64,000 bases of DNA from Bin87 sp963666865 (lineage in GTDB: Bacteria > Chloroflexota > Dehalococcoidia > Lucifugimonadales > UBA3495): NCBI GenBank assembly GCA_963666865.1, contig OY763072.1, positions 434,001 through 498,000 on the forward strand, given 5' to 3'. The stretch's first letter is position 1. The number at the start of each line of letters is the position of its first letter. Position numbers and translations under genes: made by a program. A model generated the notes under the pieces. The model did no database searches. It worked only from the letters and a program-made list of their open reading frames with translations, and was not told where the DNA came from. Below are positions 33,076 to 41,535 of the stretch, in pieces.

Positions 33076-34530
33076 TCAATCCCGCTCCAGAAACTCCCGC
33101 ACCTGCTGCATCAGCGGCTCCCGGTCGTAGATGCCCAACAGGAGGGCAGCGTTGCGCATCCAGTCGCCCTGGAAGTAGCGTTCGTAAAGGACCTGCCGGC
33201 CACCGAAGGCGCTGCACGCCGCGTCCCAGGCCAGGCGGAACAGGCGCACCCGCTCCCGGGCCGATGCCGTGTCGGTGTCCAGGTAGGCGTCCAGCACCTC
33301 CGCCATCGGCCCGCTGAAGTCCTTTTCGGAAGGCAGCGCCATCAGGCTGCTGGAACCGAGGAGTTGGATGATCTCCGCCATGCGGGGGTACATTTTGATG
33401 AACAGGTTGCGCGCCACGTTCAGCGGCACCCGGTCGGGCAGCATCACGCCCCATTCGTCGATGGAGGCGTTGACCTCCGATTGGGTCAGCAGGGCTTTGG
33501 TTATCTCCAGGTTTTCCACCAGCTCGGCGATCAGCCCCTGCACCTGAGGGATGTCGCCGCTACCGAGAGTTTTGACCATCAGGCTGGCGATGCCGGCGAT
33601 GAACTCACACTTGGCGACGTTCTTGGTCACCACCTGGTGCCCGGTGTGGACGTACTGGCCAGTGGCGTTGGACATATTGTTGCACTTGTGCCGGTCGCCG
33701 TACATGAACACCCGCTCCCAGGGCACCAGCACGTCGTCGAAGAAAACGATAGCGTCCATCTCTTCGAACCGGGAACCCAGGGGATGATCGAAATGGGACT
33801 TGCCCAGGTCGAAGCTCTCCCGGCAGATGAACTTGAGGCCGTCGATGCCGCAGGGCACGGCGAAGGCGAAAGCGTACTTGTGCGCGTCCTCGTCCCGGGC
33901 CAGCAGTGACGAGCGGGTGGGATAGACCATGATCTCGTCGGACAGCGGCCCCAGGGTCGCCAGCACGCGAGGGCCGCGAATAATCAGGCCGGCGTCGGTT
34001 TCCCGGACCACGTGCAGCGCAACGTCGGTGGCGTAGTCCATGGACGTGGCCGACGGGGCGCGGTTGCGCTGGAGGTTGACCAGCGTGTGGGTCATGCAGA
34101 TGTCGTTTTCACGGGTGTATTCGTAGTAATTGATGACGTTCTGCTTGAACTCGGGCCGGTTGTCGCCGAAGAAATCCCCGGCGGCGGCCATGGCCATGAT
34201 GGTGAGGTTGAGAAAGTCCGGCGTCCGCCCCATCATGCCGTAGCCGGCGTGGGCCCAGCGGGACATCATCTCCCTACGCCGCGCCAGATCGTCAGCGGAT
34301 TTGGGGATGATGAAGGACAGGCCCACCGGGTCGCCGGTGGAGGGCGACAGGTAGGTCATGGCGGCGCCGTCGCCGTCGCGCTGCATATCGTACAGTGATG
34401 CTATGGATCCGGCCCCGTTGGCCAGGCCGGGGAACTCGGTAACGTCGTCGATGCGCCGGCCGTCCAGCCAGATTTCCCGGGGCTGTTCCTTAAGACCGGC
34501 CAGGTATTGAGCGCCGGTTCGTGCTGGCAT
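33076..34530 (-). CDS. 4-hydroxyphenylacetate 3-monooxygenase oxygenase-like protein
   Basis: The product is 484 aa from the ATG at 34528-34530 with AAGGAG upstream. It belongs to the HpaB family of FADH2-dependent hydroxylases, with the acyl-CoA-dehydrogenase-like fold. Features: GAQYLAGLKEQPREIWLDGR near the start, MMGRTPDFLN, NDICMTHTLVNLQRNRAPS, FFDDVLVPWERVFMYGD and a C-terminal helical bundle. The normal partner is a small flavin reductase (HpaC), which is not nearby. Substrate is probably a phenolic compound, but the family also includes vinylacetyl-CoA isomerase-type members. Confidence 0.85.
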   Translation of the reverse strand: MPARTGAQYLAGLKEQPREIWLDGRRIDDVTEFPGLANGAGSIASLYDMQRDGDGAAMTYLSPSTGDPVGLSFIIPKSADDLARRREMMSRWAHAGYGMMGRTPDFLNLTIMAMAAAGDFFGDNRPEFKQNVINYYEYTRENDICMTHTLVNLQRNRAPSATSMDYATDVALHVVRETDAGLIIRGPRVLATLGPLSDEIMVYPTRSSLLARDEDAHKYAFAFAVPCGIDGLKFICRESFDLGKSHFDHPLGSRFEEMDAIVFFDDVLVPWERVFMYGDRHKCNNMSNATGQYVHTGHQVVTKNVAKCEFIAGIASLMVKTLGSGDIPQVQGLIAELVENLEITKALLTQSEVNASIDEWGVMLPDRVPLNVARNLFIKMYPRMAEIIQLLGSSSLMALPSEKDFSGPMAEVLDAYLDTDTASARERVRLFRLAWDAACSAFGGRQVLYERYFQGDWMRNAALLLGIYDREPLMQQVREFLERD

Positions 34531-34550
34531 GGTTCTATCTCCTTTGTTAT

Positions 34551-34660
34551 TGTCAGAATCAAGATTATCAGGATTTTGGGATTTACCGGATTGAAGCCAT
34601 TTGCAGTGAGACAGTCCCAATCCTGTAAATCCACAAATCCCGTAAATCCTGATTCTGACA
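34551..34660. repeat. Inverted-pair repeat, GTCAGAATCA family
   Basis: TGTCAGAATCAAGATT at the left mirrors AAATCCTGATTCTGACA at the right, with GGATTT-type repeats between. Located just upstream of the HpaB-like start, so it may affect its promoter. Confidence 0.8.
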
Positions 34661-34690
34661 AATTCGGGAAAGCGAGTACGGGTGAGATTG

Positions 34691-35599
34691 TTAAGGGTTG
34701 GGCCGGTGCGTTTCCCAGGGGCGGAGGCCGTCGGGGTACACGTCCGTGGCGTCGGTTCCGCTGAGGCGGTATATGTGTTCCAGCAGAGCGGCCACGAAGG
34801 GGTTAACCAGGCGGTGGAGTTCCAGTTTTTCCTCGCGGGTCATGCGGTGGGCAGTGCCGGCGTAACGGTACAGGGCGGCATAATGCGTTAACCAGTCCCT
34901 CGGCTCGTCGGGGTTTACCGGGTCACGGTACTCGGTATGGATGAACAAGCGCCATCCAGTTTCGGTTATTTCCGAGGTTTCCTCTCGGTAAAGCTGGCCC
35001 AGTATCTCCAGTTCATACCAGAGGTCTCTGAGTATGTGGGAGTAGGTGGCGGTTCGGTTCAAGCAGGACAACCACCCTTTGAGCGCGTTCTCCACGGCCT
35101 GTTGGGCGGCGAAACCCGTTTCTTCCTGGAACCAATAATCGGATGCCACGCTGTCGTTGTAGGATTGGAGCCATTGTTCAGTCGCTCGAATACGGCGCAC
35201 GGTCTCGGGCCAGTGGTCAGGATAGGTGTCCTCACGTTCGCAGTCGGGTTCCAGGGGGTCGTCGTTCATCACCACTCCGTAGGTGTCGGCCTGGCCGGCG
35301 ACGTGCTGCTTGGCCAGCCGGTTCCGGTTGAATTCCTTCCGGGTCATCGGGATGATGTCATAGTGGAGGTTGAAGCCGGTGCGCTTGCGATAGGCCCGGA
35401 CACCGGAGGACGCGGCAAAATAGCCTTTCCGCGCGTCCTCCCCGTCGGAAATTACCAGCAGGTCAACGTCGGAGTTCTCCCGGTGGTCGCCGCGGGCCCG
35501 GGAGCCGAACAGGATTACCACCGCCGGGTGGGCCGCTTCCTGCGCCGCCCGCGCGACGGCCAGGCCCAGCGGGTCGGGTTTGCCGCGTTTCGCGGGCAT
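34691..35599 (-). CDS. MNT-type nucleotidyltransferase fused to HEPN-like domain
   Basis: The product is 302 aa from the ATG at 35597-35599, preferred over a GTG three codons upstream because the paralogue at 62872 starts equivalently (MPK). The N-terminal minimal nucleotidyltransferase has GSRARGDHRENSDVDLLV (G-S-x-D-x-D metal site). From about residue 135 an all-helical HEPN-like domain follows (YWFQEETGFAAQQAVENALK). MNT and HEPN usually form toxin-antitoxin pairs in which the MNT enzyme AMPylates the HEPN RNase. Here both are on one chain. Confidence 0.75.
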   Translation of the reverse strand: MPAKRGKPDPLGLAVARAAQEAAHPAVVILFGSRARGDHRENSDVDLLVISDGEDARKGYFAASSGVRAYRKRTGFNLHYDIIPMTRKEFNRNRLAKQHVAGQADTYGVVMNDDPLEPDCEREDTYPDHWPETVRRIRATEQWLQSYNDSVASDYWFQEETGFAAQQAVENALKGWLSCLNRTATYSHILRDLWYELEILGQLYREETSEITETGWRLFIHTEYRDPVNPDEPRDWLTHYAALYRYAGTAHRMTREEKLELHRLVNPFVAALLEHIYRLSGTDATDVYPDGLRPWETHRPNP

Positions 35600-35627
35600 G
35601 ATTGACACTTCAGAGGAATGACCCTCG

Positions 35628-35655
35628 GTAGGGGCGAATAATTATTCGCCCCTAC
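35628..35655. repeat. 28-nt palindrome, ATAATTAT core
   Basis: Perfect family member between the MNT-HEPN gene and the esterase gene. Confidence 0.9.
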
Positions 35656-35672
35656 ACGTTGTGCTCTGATAC

Positions 35673-36557
35673 CTACGTCCCCAGGTACCGCTTCAGCCAG
35701 TTCATGGCGTGTACGTTGAAGTCGGTGCAGGGGCTGTGGGTCAGGTCGGGATAGACCAGCAGGGACTTGTGCGCCCGGATTCGCTCGAACACCGGCATGA
35801 TGGTGTCGTAGGGGCAGGTGGTGTCGGCCATGCCGATGTTGACCAGGATGGGGCACCGGATGGCGTCGGCCAGGGTGAGTGTGTCGAAGTAGCGCAGGGT
35901 GTCCAGCATGGCCGGCCGCTCTTCGGGATGCTCCTGCACGTAGTTGCGCAGTTCGTGGTAGGGCCGCGTGTCGATGTCGATGGCCACCGGATAGTTGCAC
36001 ATGAAAGGCTCTTCGGCCACCGCAGCGGCGAGCCGGTGGTCCAGCGCCGCCGTGGCCAGAGTGAACCCGCCGCCCTGGCTGCGGCTCCACATCCCGATGC
36101 GGGCCGCGTCCACCTCGTCCCGTTCGGCCAGGAAGTCAACGCCGCGTACGCAGTCCATGTAGCCGGCCCGGTAGTAGTAGCTGTCCCGGTCGGTGACGTT
36201 GTAGGTCAGTTTGTTGGCGCCTTGCGGAAGGTCCCACTCCGGGATGCTTTCGCCCTGAGCGCGGGGGAACAGCGTCAGCACGGCGAACCCGTGCATCGCC
36301 ACGTGGTAGGGAATGTCCTTGGCGCCGCCGTAGCCGGGCACCGCCAGCAGGGCCGGGAACCGTCCCGACGCCGGCGTATCCCGGGGCACGGTGTAGAAGC
36401 CCCGCAGCCGCTGGCCGCCGTAGCTGCGCAGGACGACGTTCCAAGTCTCGTACTCCCGGCCGCTGCGCTCCGGGCACTCGGTGAGCGCGGCGTCCACCGG
36501 CGTTTCGTTCAGAATGGCGCGGGTGGCTTCCCAAAAATCAGTTACAGCCTGGTCCAT
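35673..36557 (-). CDS. Acetyl xylan esterase (AXE1)-type hydrolase
   Basis: The product is 294 aa. The AXE1/CE7 alpha/beta hydrolase fold is seen: LAVPGYGGAKDIPYHVAMHG with the oxyanion region, nucleophile serine in GMWSRSQGGGFTLA (about 175), Asp in NIGMADTTCPYDTIM (about 250) and His in PDLTHSPCTDF (about 278). Family members remove acetyl groups from xylo-oligosaccharides or cephalosporin C. Two related genes lie at 59690 and at the right edge. Confidence 0.85.
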   Translation of the reverse strand: MDQAVTDFWEATRAILNETPVDAALTECPERSGREYETWNVVLRSYGGQRLRGFYTVPRDTPASGRFPALLAVPGYGGAKDIPYHVAMHGFAVLTLFPRAQGESIPEWDLPQGANKLTYNVTDRDSYYYRAGYMDCVRGVDFLAERDEVDAARIGMWSRSQGGGFTLATAALDHRLAAAVAEEPFMCNYPVAIDIDTRPYHELRNYVQEHPEERPAMLDTLRYFDTLTLADAIRCPILVNIGMADTTCPYDTIMPVFERIRAHKSLLVYPDLTHSPCTDFNVHAMNWLKRYLGT

Positions 36558-36592
36558 TTCCGGCCTCCACGTGGCTTAAGTTGTCAGAACAA

Positions 36593-37825
36593 CTAAATGT
36601 TATCACGGTCGCCGCCGTCGGGCGGGGCTGACGGCGCCATGAACTCATACCCATAGCGAGAAACCAGGAAGGGAACGTAGTCATTAACCAGCCGAATTAC
36701 CCGGTCATTGACATTGGAGGGGTTCTTCTGGAAATCGGCTATGGAATCGACATATTCCGCCAGGCGCGGCGCAAACGCGTCGTAACCGTCCAATCCCAGC
36801 CCTTCGTAAATCAAGTGGATTTGCTCCATCTTGTCCTGTTCCAACTCTTCATATCGAATTTCCACCAGCCGACCGTCCGGTATCAGTTCTTTCTGCTCCA
36901 GGTAGGTTTCGGCCATCTGCCGGTAGATTTGCACCTGCCGCATCAGCAGTTCGTCGAAGTCGATGCTCTGGAGCGCGTGCCAGTCGTTCATCAGGCGCAG
37001 CAGGTGAATGTACGAGCGCAGCGTTTCGTAGGGGTTGCGCTGGATATAGACGAACCGCGCCTCGGGAAACATCTCCAGCAGCGCCGTGATACGGCTGGTG
37101 TTGGACGGCGATTTCAGCAGCAGCGGCTTGCCGCCCATGTGGTAGCTGGCCGCCTGGAGCAGCCTGGCGTATTCCGACCGCCAGCGTTCCCGCTCGTCCC
37201 GGTTTAGCCGGCCGTCCATGAACAAGTAATCCAGCGTCTTGCCGCCGCTGTTGGGGAAGAGGAGAGAGACGTAGGGGCTGAGGCCGTTGGCGCACATCAT
37301 CGCGATTTCCTCTTCCTGGGGCATCGCGAAATCCACCGGGATGTTGTCCACGCCCCGGTTGGGCGGCAGTTTGGCCTCGATCATCCGCCGCACCCGGCGC
37401 TGGCCGGCCAGGAACAGGTCTGGCATGGCGGCCTGGTAGGTGTTGACGAAGCCCCACTGCGGGTCCATGGATAACAGGTTGTGCAGCAGCGTGGTGCCGG
37501 AGCGCCAGAACCCCAGCAGGAACAACGGCCGGGGGTGCAGTTCCGCCCGCCGGATGCGGCCGCCGTAAGCCACGCTCTGCCAGAACCGCAGCGGCGCGAA
37601 GATGGCATCGGTGGTCAGGATGCCCAGATAACGGGGGATAAACCGTCGCTCCACGCCGTAGCGCCGGCCCAATCGCAGCGCCAGCGACAGCCGGCCGGTG
37701 GAAATAAAACTGTTGAACCCGGAGCTGAAAGACCCGGCGCTGCCAGAGGCCCCCGGCGTATATCCGCGCCGCGCCGCGCCGCTGCTCCTCCCCGCTGGGT
37801 TGTCAGTCAATTGTGGGCTGGCCAT
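36593..37825 (-). CDS. PAPS-dependent sulfotransferase
   Basis: The product is 410 aa. The 5'-phosphosulfate loop is LGFWRSGTTLLHNLLSMD (about 104-121), and the 3'-phosphate site is RFVYIQRNPYETLRSYIHLL (about 265-284). The family transfers sulfate from PAPS to hydroxyl groups of lipids or glycans. Its start overlaps the cysC end by 19 nt, so PAPS supply and use are coupled. The first 45 residues are Ser/Gly-rich and variable. Confidence 0.88.
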   Translation of the reverse strand: MASPQLTDNPAGRSSGAARRGYTPGASGSAGSFSSGFNSFISTGRLSLALRLGRRYGVERRFIPRYLGILTTDAIFAPLRFWQSVAYGGRIRRAELHPRPLFLLGFWRSGTTLLHNLLSMDPQWGFVNTYQAAMPDLFLAGQRRVRRMIEAKLPPNRGVDNIPVDFAMPQEEEIAMMCANGLSPYVSLLFPNSGGKTLDYLFMDGRLNRDERERWRSEYARLLQAASYHMGGKPLLLKSPSNTSRITALLEMFPEARFVYIQRNPYETLRSYIHLLRLMNDWHALQSIDFDELLMRQVQIYRQMAETYLEQKELIPDGRLVEIRYEELEQDKMEQIHLIYEGLGLDGYDAFAPRLAEYVDSIADFQKNPSNVNDRVIRLVNDYVPFLVSRYGYEFMAPSAPPDGGDRDNI

Positions 37826-38439
37826 GTCAGGAGTTTACGCCGTTGCAGAAAGGCCATCAATTCCATGCCGGACTCAGCGACGGTGCGGTCGGCGGTTGTA
37901 ATGGTTATTTCAGGATTGGCGGGTATTTCGTAAGGGGAATCAATGCCGGTGAAATCGGTTATCTTGCCCAGCCGGGCGCGGCGGTACAGCCCCTTGGTGT
38001 CCCGTTCCTCGCACAATGCCAGCGGCGTGTCAACAAATACTTCCACGAATTTGTCCGGGCCAACCAACGACCGGGCGAAATCCCGCTCGGACTGGAAGGG
38101 CGAGATGCACGCCACCATTGTAATCAGCCCCGCTTCGTACATCAGGCTGGCGACGTGGGCCAGGCGGCGCACGTTTTCCCGTCGGTCCGCGACGCCGAAC
38201 CCCAAATCGTCGTTCAGGCCGTGGCGCAGATTGTCGCCGTCCAGGACGTAGGTGAGCCACCCCCCATCATGGAGCCGGCGGGACAGCCAGCCGGACAATG
38301 CGCTCTTGCCGGCGCCGGACAGCCCGGTGAACCACAGTACAAAAGGCTGCTGACGGAGCAATACGGCGCGCTCGGACGGCGATACGGCAACAGCCGGCCG
38401 TATCGCTCCCGAAGGCCTATGTTCCTCGGCCTCTGCCAT
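37807..38439 (-). CDS. cysC: Adenylylsulfate kinase
   Basis: The product is 210 aa from the ATG at 38437-38439 with GGGGAGA upstream. It phosphorylates APS to PAPS. Motifs: Walker A TGLSGAGKSALS, the APS site DGDNLRHGLNDDLGF, RRENVRRLAHVASLM, VACISPFQSERDFARSL and KGLYRRARLGKITDFTGID. It overlaps the sulfotransferase gene. No ATP sulfurylase gene is in the window. Confidence 0.93.
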   Translation of the reverse strand: MAEAEEHRPSGAIRPAVAVSPSERAVLLRQQPFVLWFTGLSGAGKSALSGWLSRRLHDGGWLTYVLDGDNLRHGLNDDLGFGVADRRENVRRLAHVASLMYEAGLITMVACISPFQSERDFARSLVGPDKFVEVFVDTPLALCEERDTKGLYRRARLGKITDFTGIDSPYEIPANPEITITTADRTVAESGMELMAFLQRRKLLTWPAHN

Positions 38440-38537
38440 AATGTCTCCCCGCAGCCTGGGCCGCAGTAAAAATCGTCGGGCATTATAACGCAGGCGGCGG
38501 TGCCTTGCCGGCGGGTGCAGATGCTTGAACATGACAC

Positions 38538-38662
38538 CGTCGTTCCTGCGAAAGCAGGAACCCAGAAAAACTTTGCAACAGCAATGTTCCCCTTATTTGC
38601 TACTCTCTGGATTCCGGCCCCGTATCGAGTACGGGGTGCCGTTCTTTCGCCGGAATGACGGG
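38538..38662. repeat. Inverted-pair repeat
   Basis: CGTCGTTCCTGCGAAAGCAG at the left, GCCGGAATGACGGGAAA at the right. The right inner part is expanded by a CCCCGTATCGAGTACGGGG palindrome. Confidence 0.75.
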
Positions 38663-38731
38663 AAAACTAAACCACCCAAAATTGGAACGCTGCCGAGAAA
38701 TGCCGCGGCATGATCCGTAATCTGTCGCCAT

Positions 38732-38775
38732 CAAAAAGGAAGGCTCCGGGGCCGTTGGTCAGCCCCGGAGCCTTT
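38732..38775 (-). terminator. Terminator of the Usp gene
   Basis: A 12-bp stem AAGGCTCCGGGG/CCCCGGAGCCTT with CCTTTTTG following on the minus strand. Confidence 0.8.
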
Positions 38776-38808
38776 GGTCCGGCGGGGGTTCGGTTGGGCG
38801 GATCAGGA

Positions 38809-39846
38809 TCAGCCGACCAGCGCGGCATCGTGGCGGGATGCCGCCGCCGGGGCGAACTCTCGATCCTCCCGGAACTCCCCGGCCGGCCCCTCAACCGGCA
38901 TTGGACCGCGGATCAGCAAAGTCGGCGACCCGGAGTGGCGCACGATACGGTCGGCGATGCTGCCGAACAGGGCGCGACCCATCGCCCGACGGCCGTGGGT
39001 GGCCATCACCACCAGGGCGTTGTCCATCTGGTCAGTCAACCTCAGGATCGCCTCGGGCGGATTATCCAGGGATTGCTGGACCGTGACGTCGAATATGGGG
39101 AACTTGGCCTGCAGCGCGTCCGCCTTGCGCCACAGATATTCCTTGGACGCCTCAGCCAGACTGGCGGCAAGTTCATAGGGCTGAGTGTATCCAAATCCCG
39201 GCCCGCCATAATTGTGGGACCAGTCGGTGCGGGCGCGGAATTGCGCTGCCTGGGGCGTGGCGCGGAACAGGGTAATGCCTGCGCCGAACGCAGCGGCCAG
39301 CTCCCCAGCGTAGTCCAGCGCGTTCTCGGAGAAGCTGGAGCCATCCAGGGGGACTAGGATGTTGTCGAAGCGCTGGGGCACCACCGGGCAGTCGCCCTTG
39401 TTGCAGCGCACGATGAGCGTCGGGTTGCTGACGGCCCGCACCACCCTGGCGGTCACGCTGCCCGTGAGCATACGGGAGAGGCCGCCGCGCCCGTGGGTTG
39501 ACATCACGATCATGGCGTGGGGGTCACGGTCGGCTAGGCTGATGATTGCCTCGTGGGCCGGCCCCTCGTGGGCCTCGACGAATATCGGTGGCTCGACGCC
39601 CCAATGCTTCATGCGCCGCTTGATGCCGGCCAGATCGGCCAGGGTGCGGTCGCGCTCGCCGGCGGCCATGGCGGCGCTGAAACGTCCGCGCTCGGTGTCG
39701 GCGTACCAGTGGGGGAGCCGCCCGAAAGACCGCACCAGGGTGACCGGCGCGTGGGTGGCGTTGGCCATCAGCCGGGCCGCCGGCAGCGCCTGGGCCGACA
39801 ATTTCGACCCGTCCAGGGGAACGATTATGTTGTTGCACAGTGCCAT
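38809..39846 (-). CDS. Tandem universal stress protein
   Basis: The product is 345 aa from the ATG at 39844-39846 with AGGAGGT upstream. It has two UspA domains (about 1-150 and 163-315), each with an ATP-binding signature: MSTHGRGGLSRMLTGSVTARV and MATHGRRAMGRALFGSIADR fragments. Each starts NIIVPLDGS or NILVPLDGS. The role is stress survival; the exact signal is unknown. It has its own terminator. Confidence 0.9.
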   Translation of the reverse strand: MALCNNIIVPLDGSKLSAQALPAARLMANATHAPVTLVRSFGRLPHWYADTERGRFSAAMAAGERDRTLADLAGIKRRMKHWGVEPPIFVEAHEGPAHEAIISLADRDPHAMIVMSTHGRGGLSRMLTGSVTARVVRAVSNPTLIVRCNKGDCPVVPQRFDNILVPLDGSSFSENALDYAGELAAAFGAGITLFRATPQAAQFRARTDWSHNYGGPGFGYTQPYELAASLAEASKEYLWRKADALQAKFPIFDVTVQQSLDNPPEAILRLTDQMDNALVVMATHGRRAMGRALFGSIADRIVRHSGSPTLLIRGPMPVEGPAGEFREDREFAPAAASRHDAALVG

Positions 39847-40009
39847 GATGCTACCTCCTATCCGTCGCATGAATGTGGCCGGTCTGCTGTATTTGTGAAC
39901 CCCCCCTCATGTCTTCAAAACGAATACTATTTATTGCTTATAACGATAATACCATCCCGCGTCGGCGATTGCAATAGGTTCACTTCCTTGTGCGCGAGAG
40001 AGCGTCGGT

Positions 40010-40116
40010 AGCGTTGCAATTTAGGTGGTTTCCGTTCGTAGGGGCGACCGGCCGGTCGCCCCTACCCGCGCCGGCAACGGTGTCCGCAGAATTAAAACCA
40101 CCTAAAACGGAACGCT
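40010..40116. repeat. Composite inverted repeat around a 28-nt palindrome
   Basis: Ends AGCGTTGCAATTTAGGTGGT and its inverted partner AACCACCTAAAACGGAACGC flank the CCGGCCGG-core palindrome at 40038-40065. A half copy occurs near 38670. Confidence 0.7.
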
Positions 40117-40183
40117 GCCAGAGCGTCATGCCCGTTGCCTTTTGACGGAAAGGATGCTAGGCTGATATCCACAATCGAATAGC

Positions 40184-40391
40184 AACCCCCCAGCGCTTGA
40201 GACAGCGGGTACCCATAGGGAATAATGGCGGTCATGCGCCGCCCGCCGAGGCGAAACCCGCCGGACACGTCCGGCGGCAGAAAGGTACACTGACGCCGGC
40301 GTTTACTCCGTCGGGTTATGTCACCCAGCCCGCGCCTATCGTCTCGAAGCGCGGGTAGTTTTTTGCCTCACGGCAAATCAGGAGTGAAATC
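40184..40391 (+). ncRNA. Ribosomal protein L10 leader
   Basis: The GC-rich leader before rplJ folds into successive hairpins (CGCCGGACACGTCCGGCG near 40258) and ends in a terminator-like hairpin. In many bacteria L10(L12)4 binds such a leader to repress its own operon. Assigned by position and structure; I did not verify the kink-turn. Confidence 0.5.
40329..40364 (+). terminator. Attenuator hairpin before rplJ
   Basis: CCCGCG (40329-40334) pairs with CGCGGG (40350-40355), followed by TAGTTTTTT. It ends 27 nt before the rplJ start, which suggests regulated early termination. Confidence 0.6.
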
Positions 40392-40931
40392 TTGCCAACT
40401 CAGGAAAAAGTGGACCGGGTGGCCGAGCTGAAGGACAAGCTGGAACGCAGCTCCATCGTCGTCTCCACCGGCTACACCGGCATGAACGCCAACCAGATGG
40501 TGGACCTGCGCCGTCGGATGCGGGACGGCGGCGTTGAGTTCGTCGTCATCAAGAACAACCTGCTCCACCTGGCCGCCGATGCTGCCGAGGTGCCGCAGCT
40601 CAAGGACATCATCACCGGTCAGACGGCCATTGCAGTGGGTTACGACGACGCGGCGCTCATCGCCAAGGCGGTGAACGACGCGGCCAACGCCAGCGCCGGC
40701 GGGCTGTCCATTCAAGGCGCCGTGATCGGCCAGGGCGACGCGATGCAGCCGGCCGAAGTATCCCGCCTGGCCGCGCTGCCGCCGCGCCCGGTGCTGGTGG
40801 CCCAGCTGCTGGGCAATATGCAGTCGCCGCTGTACGGCCTGATGAGCGTGCTCAACGGCACCATCCGCAGCCTGGCCTATGTGCTGCAAGCACGCATGGA
40901 GCAGATGCAGCCGGCGGAAGCGGCAGAGTAG
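40392..40931 (+). CDS. rplJ: Ribosomal protein L10
   Basis: The product is 179 aa with TTG start 40392 (AGGAG 8 nt upstream). It anchors L7/L12 dimers to 23S rRNA. Motifs: KVDRVAELKDKLERSSIVVS, TGMNANQMVDLRRRMR, and a C-terminal helix that binds L12. Its TAG stop is part of a palindrome related to the main repeat family. Confidence 0.95.
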   Translation: MPTQEKVDRVAELKDKLERSSIVVSTGYTGMNANQMVDLRRRMRDGGVEFVVIKNNLLHLAADAAEVPQLKDIITGQTAIAVGYDDAALIAKAVNDAANASAGGLSIQGAVIGQGDAMQPAEVSRLAALPPRPVLVAQLLGNMQSPLYGLMSVLNGTIRSLAYVLQARMEQMQPAEAAE

Positions 40932-40963
40932 GGGCAATCCGCCTCCGGCGGATGGTTGCCCTA
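40928..40963. repeat. Hairpin between rplJ and rplL that includes the rplJ stop
   Basis: GTAGGGGCAATCCGCC and GGCGGATGGTTGCCCTA form an imperfect palindrome. The GTAG contains the stop codon. The arms resemble the GTAGGGGCGA family. It may tune the L10:L12 ratio by RNA processing. Confidence 0.6.
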
Positions 40964-41019
40964 GTCCAAACCAACGAAACCGAAACAGCGACTTTCGCAA
41001 CAAAACAGGAGGCTTAATC

Positions 41020-41412
41020 ATGGCAGTGAATCAGGAAGTACTGGACGCAATCAAGGACATGAGCGTGATGGACCTGGCCGACCTGGTCAAGGCCATTGAG
41101 GAAGAGTTCGGCATCTCCGCCGCCGCTCCCATGGCGGTTGCCGCCGCCCCGGCGGCCGGCGTGGTCACCGACGACGCTCCCTCCGCGGCCGCCGACGAGC
41201 AGACCGAGTTCGACGTCACCCTGGCCGACTTCGGCGCCAACAAGATCAATGTCATCAAGGCGGTGCGCGAGGTTACCGACCTGGGCCTGCGCGAGGCCAA
41301 GGAGCTGGTGGAATCGGCCCCGGCCCGCGTCCGCGAGGGCGTCAACAAGGAAGAGGCCGATACCATCAAGGGCAAGCTGGAAGAGGCCGGCGCGACCGTG
41401 CAGGTTGCATAG
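41020..41412 (+). CDS. rplL: Ribosomal protein L7/L12
   Basis: The product is 130 aa from the ATG at 41020 with AGGAGG upstream. N-terminal dimerisation domain (MSVMDLADLVKAIEEEFGIS), Ala-rich hinge, then the factor-binding domain (NKINVIKAVREVTDLGLREA, KELVESAP). Stalk protein that recruits translation factors. Confidence 0.96.
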   Translation: MAVNQEVLDAIKDMSVMDLADLVKAIEEEFGISAAAPMAVAAAPAAGVVTDDAPSAAADEQTEFDVTLADFGANKINVIKAVREVTDLGLREAKELVESAPARVREGVNKEEADTIKGKLEEAGATVQVA

Positions 41413-41439
41413 TCGCCGTTTGACATCGGCCATGTCACC

Positions 41440-41467
41440 GTAGGGGCGAATAATTATTCGCCCCTAC
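41440..41467. repeat. 28-nt palindrome, ATAATTAT core
   Basis: Perfect family member 27 nt after the rplL stop, at a place where a terminator would be expected. Confidence 0.9.
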
Positions 41468-41535
41468 AAACATTTCGGCGTGTGGGTCTTGGGTGTTGTA
41501 CAATGCCGTCAATTTGAGCGGGAGGCTTTCCGCGT

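Larger units (their letters stand above)
38440..38808. other. 369-bp gap with repeat and terminator
   Basis: No gene seen between cysC and the Usp gene. Contains the inverted-pair repeat 38538-38662, a half element AAACCACCCAAAATTGGAAC near 38670 like the ends around 40010-40116, and the Usp terminator. Confidence 0.6.
39847..40391. other. 545-bp gap with composite repeat and rplJ leader
   Basis: No protein gene seen. Promoters of the divergent Usp and rplJ genes must lie here; TTGACG at 40142-40147 is a possible -35 for rplJ without a convincing -10. Confidence 0.55.

Noticed and set aside
38440..38532. N-terminal extension of cysC
   Set aside because: Arg/His-rich and not part of the APS kinase fold; an ATG with a good ribosome site lies at 38437-38439.
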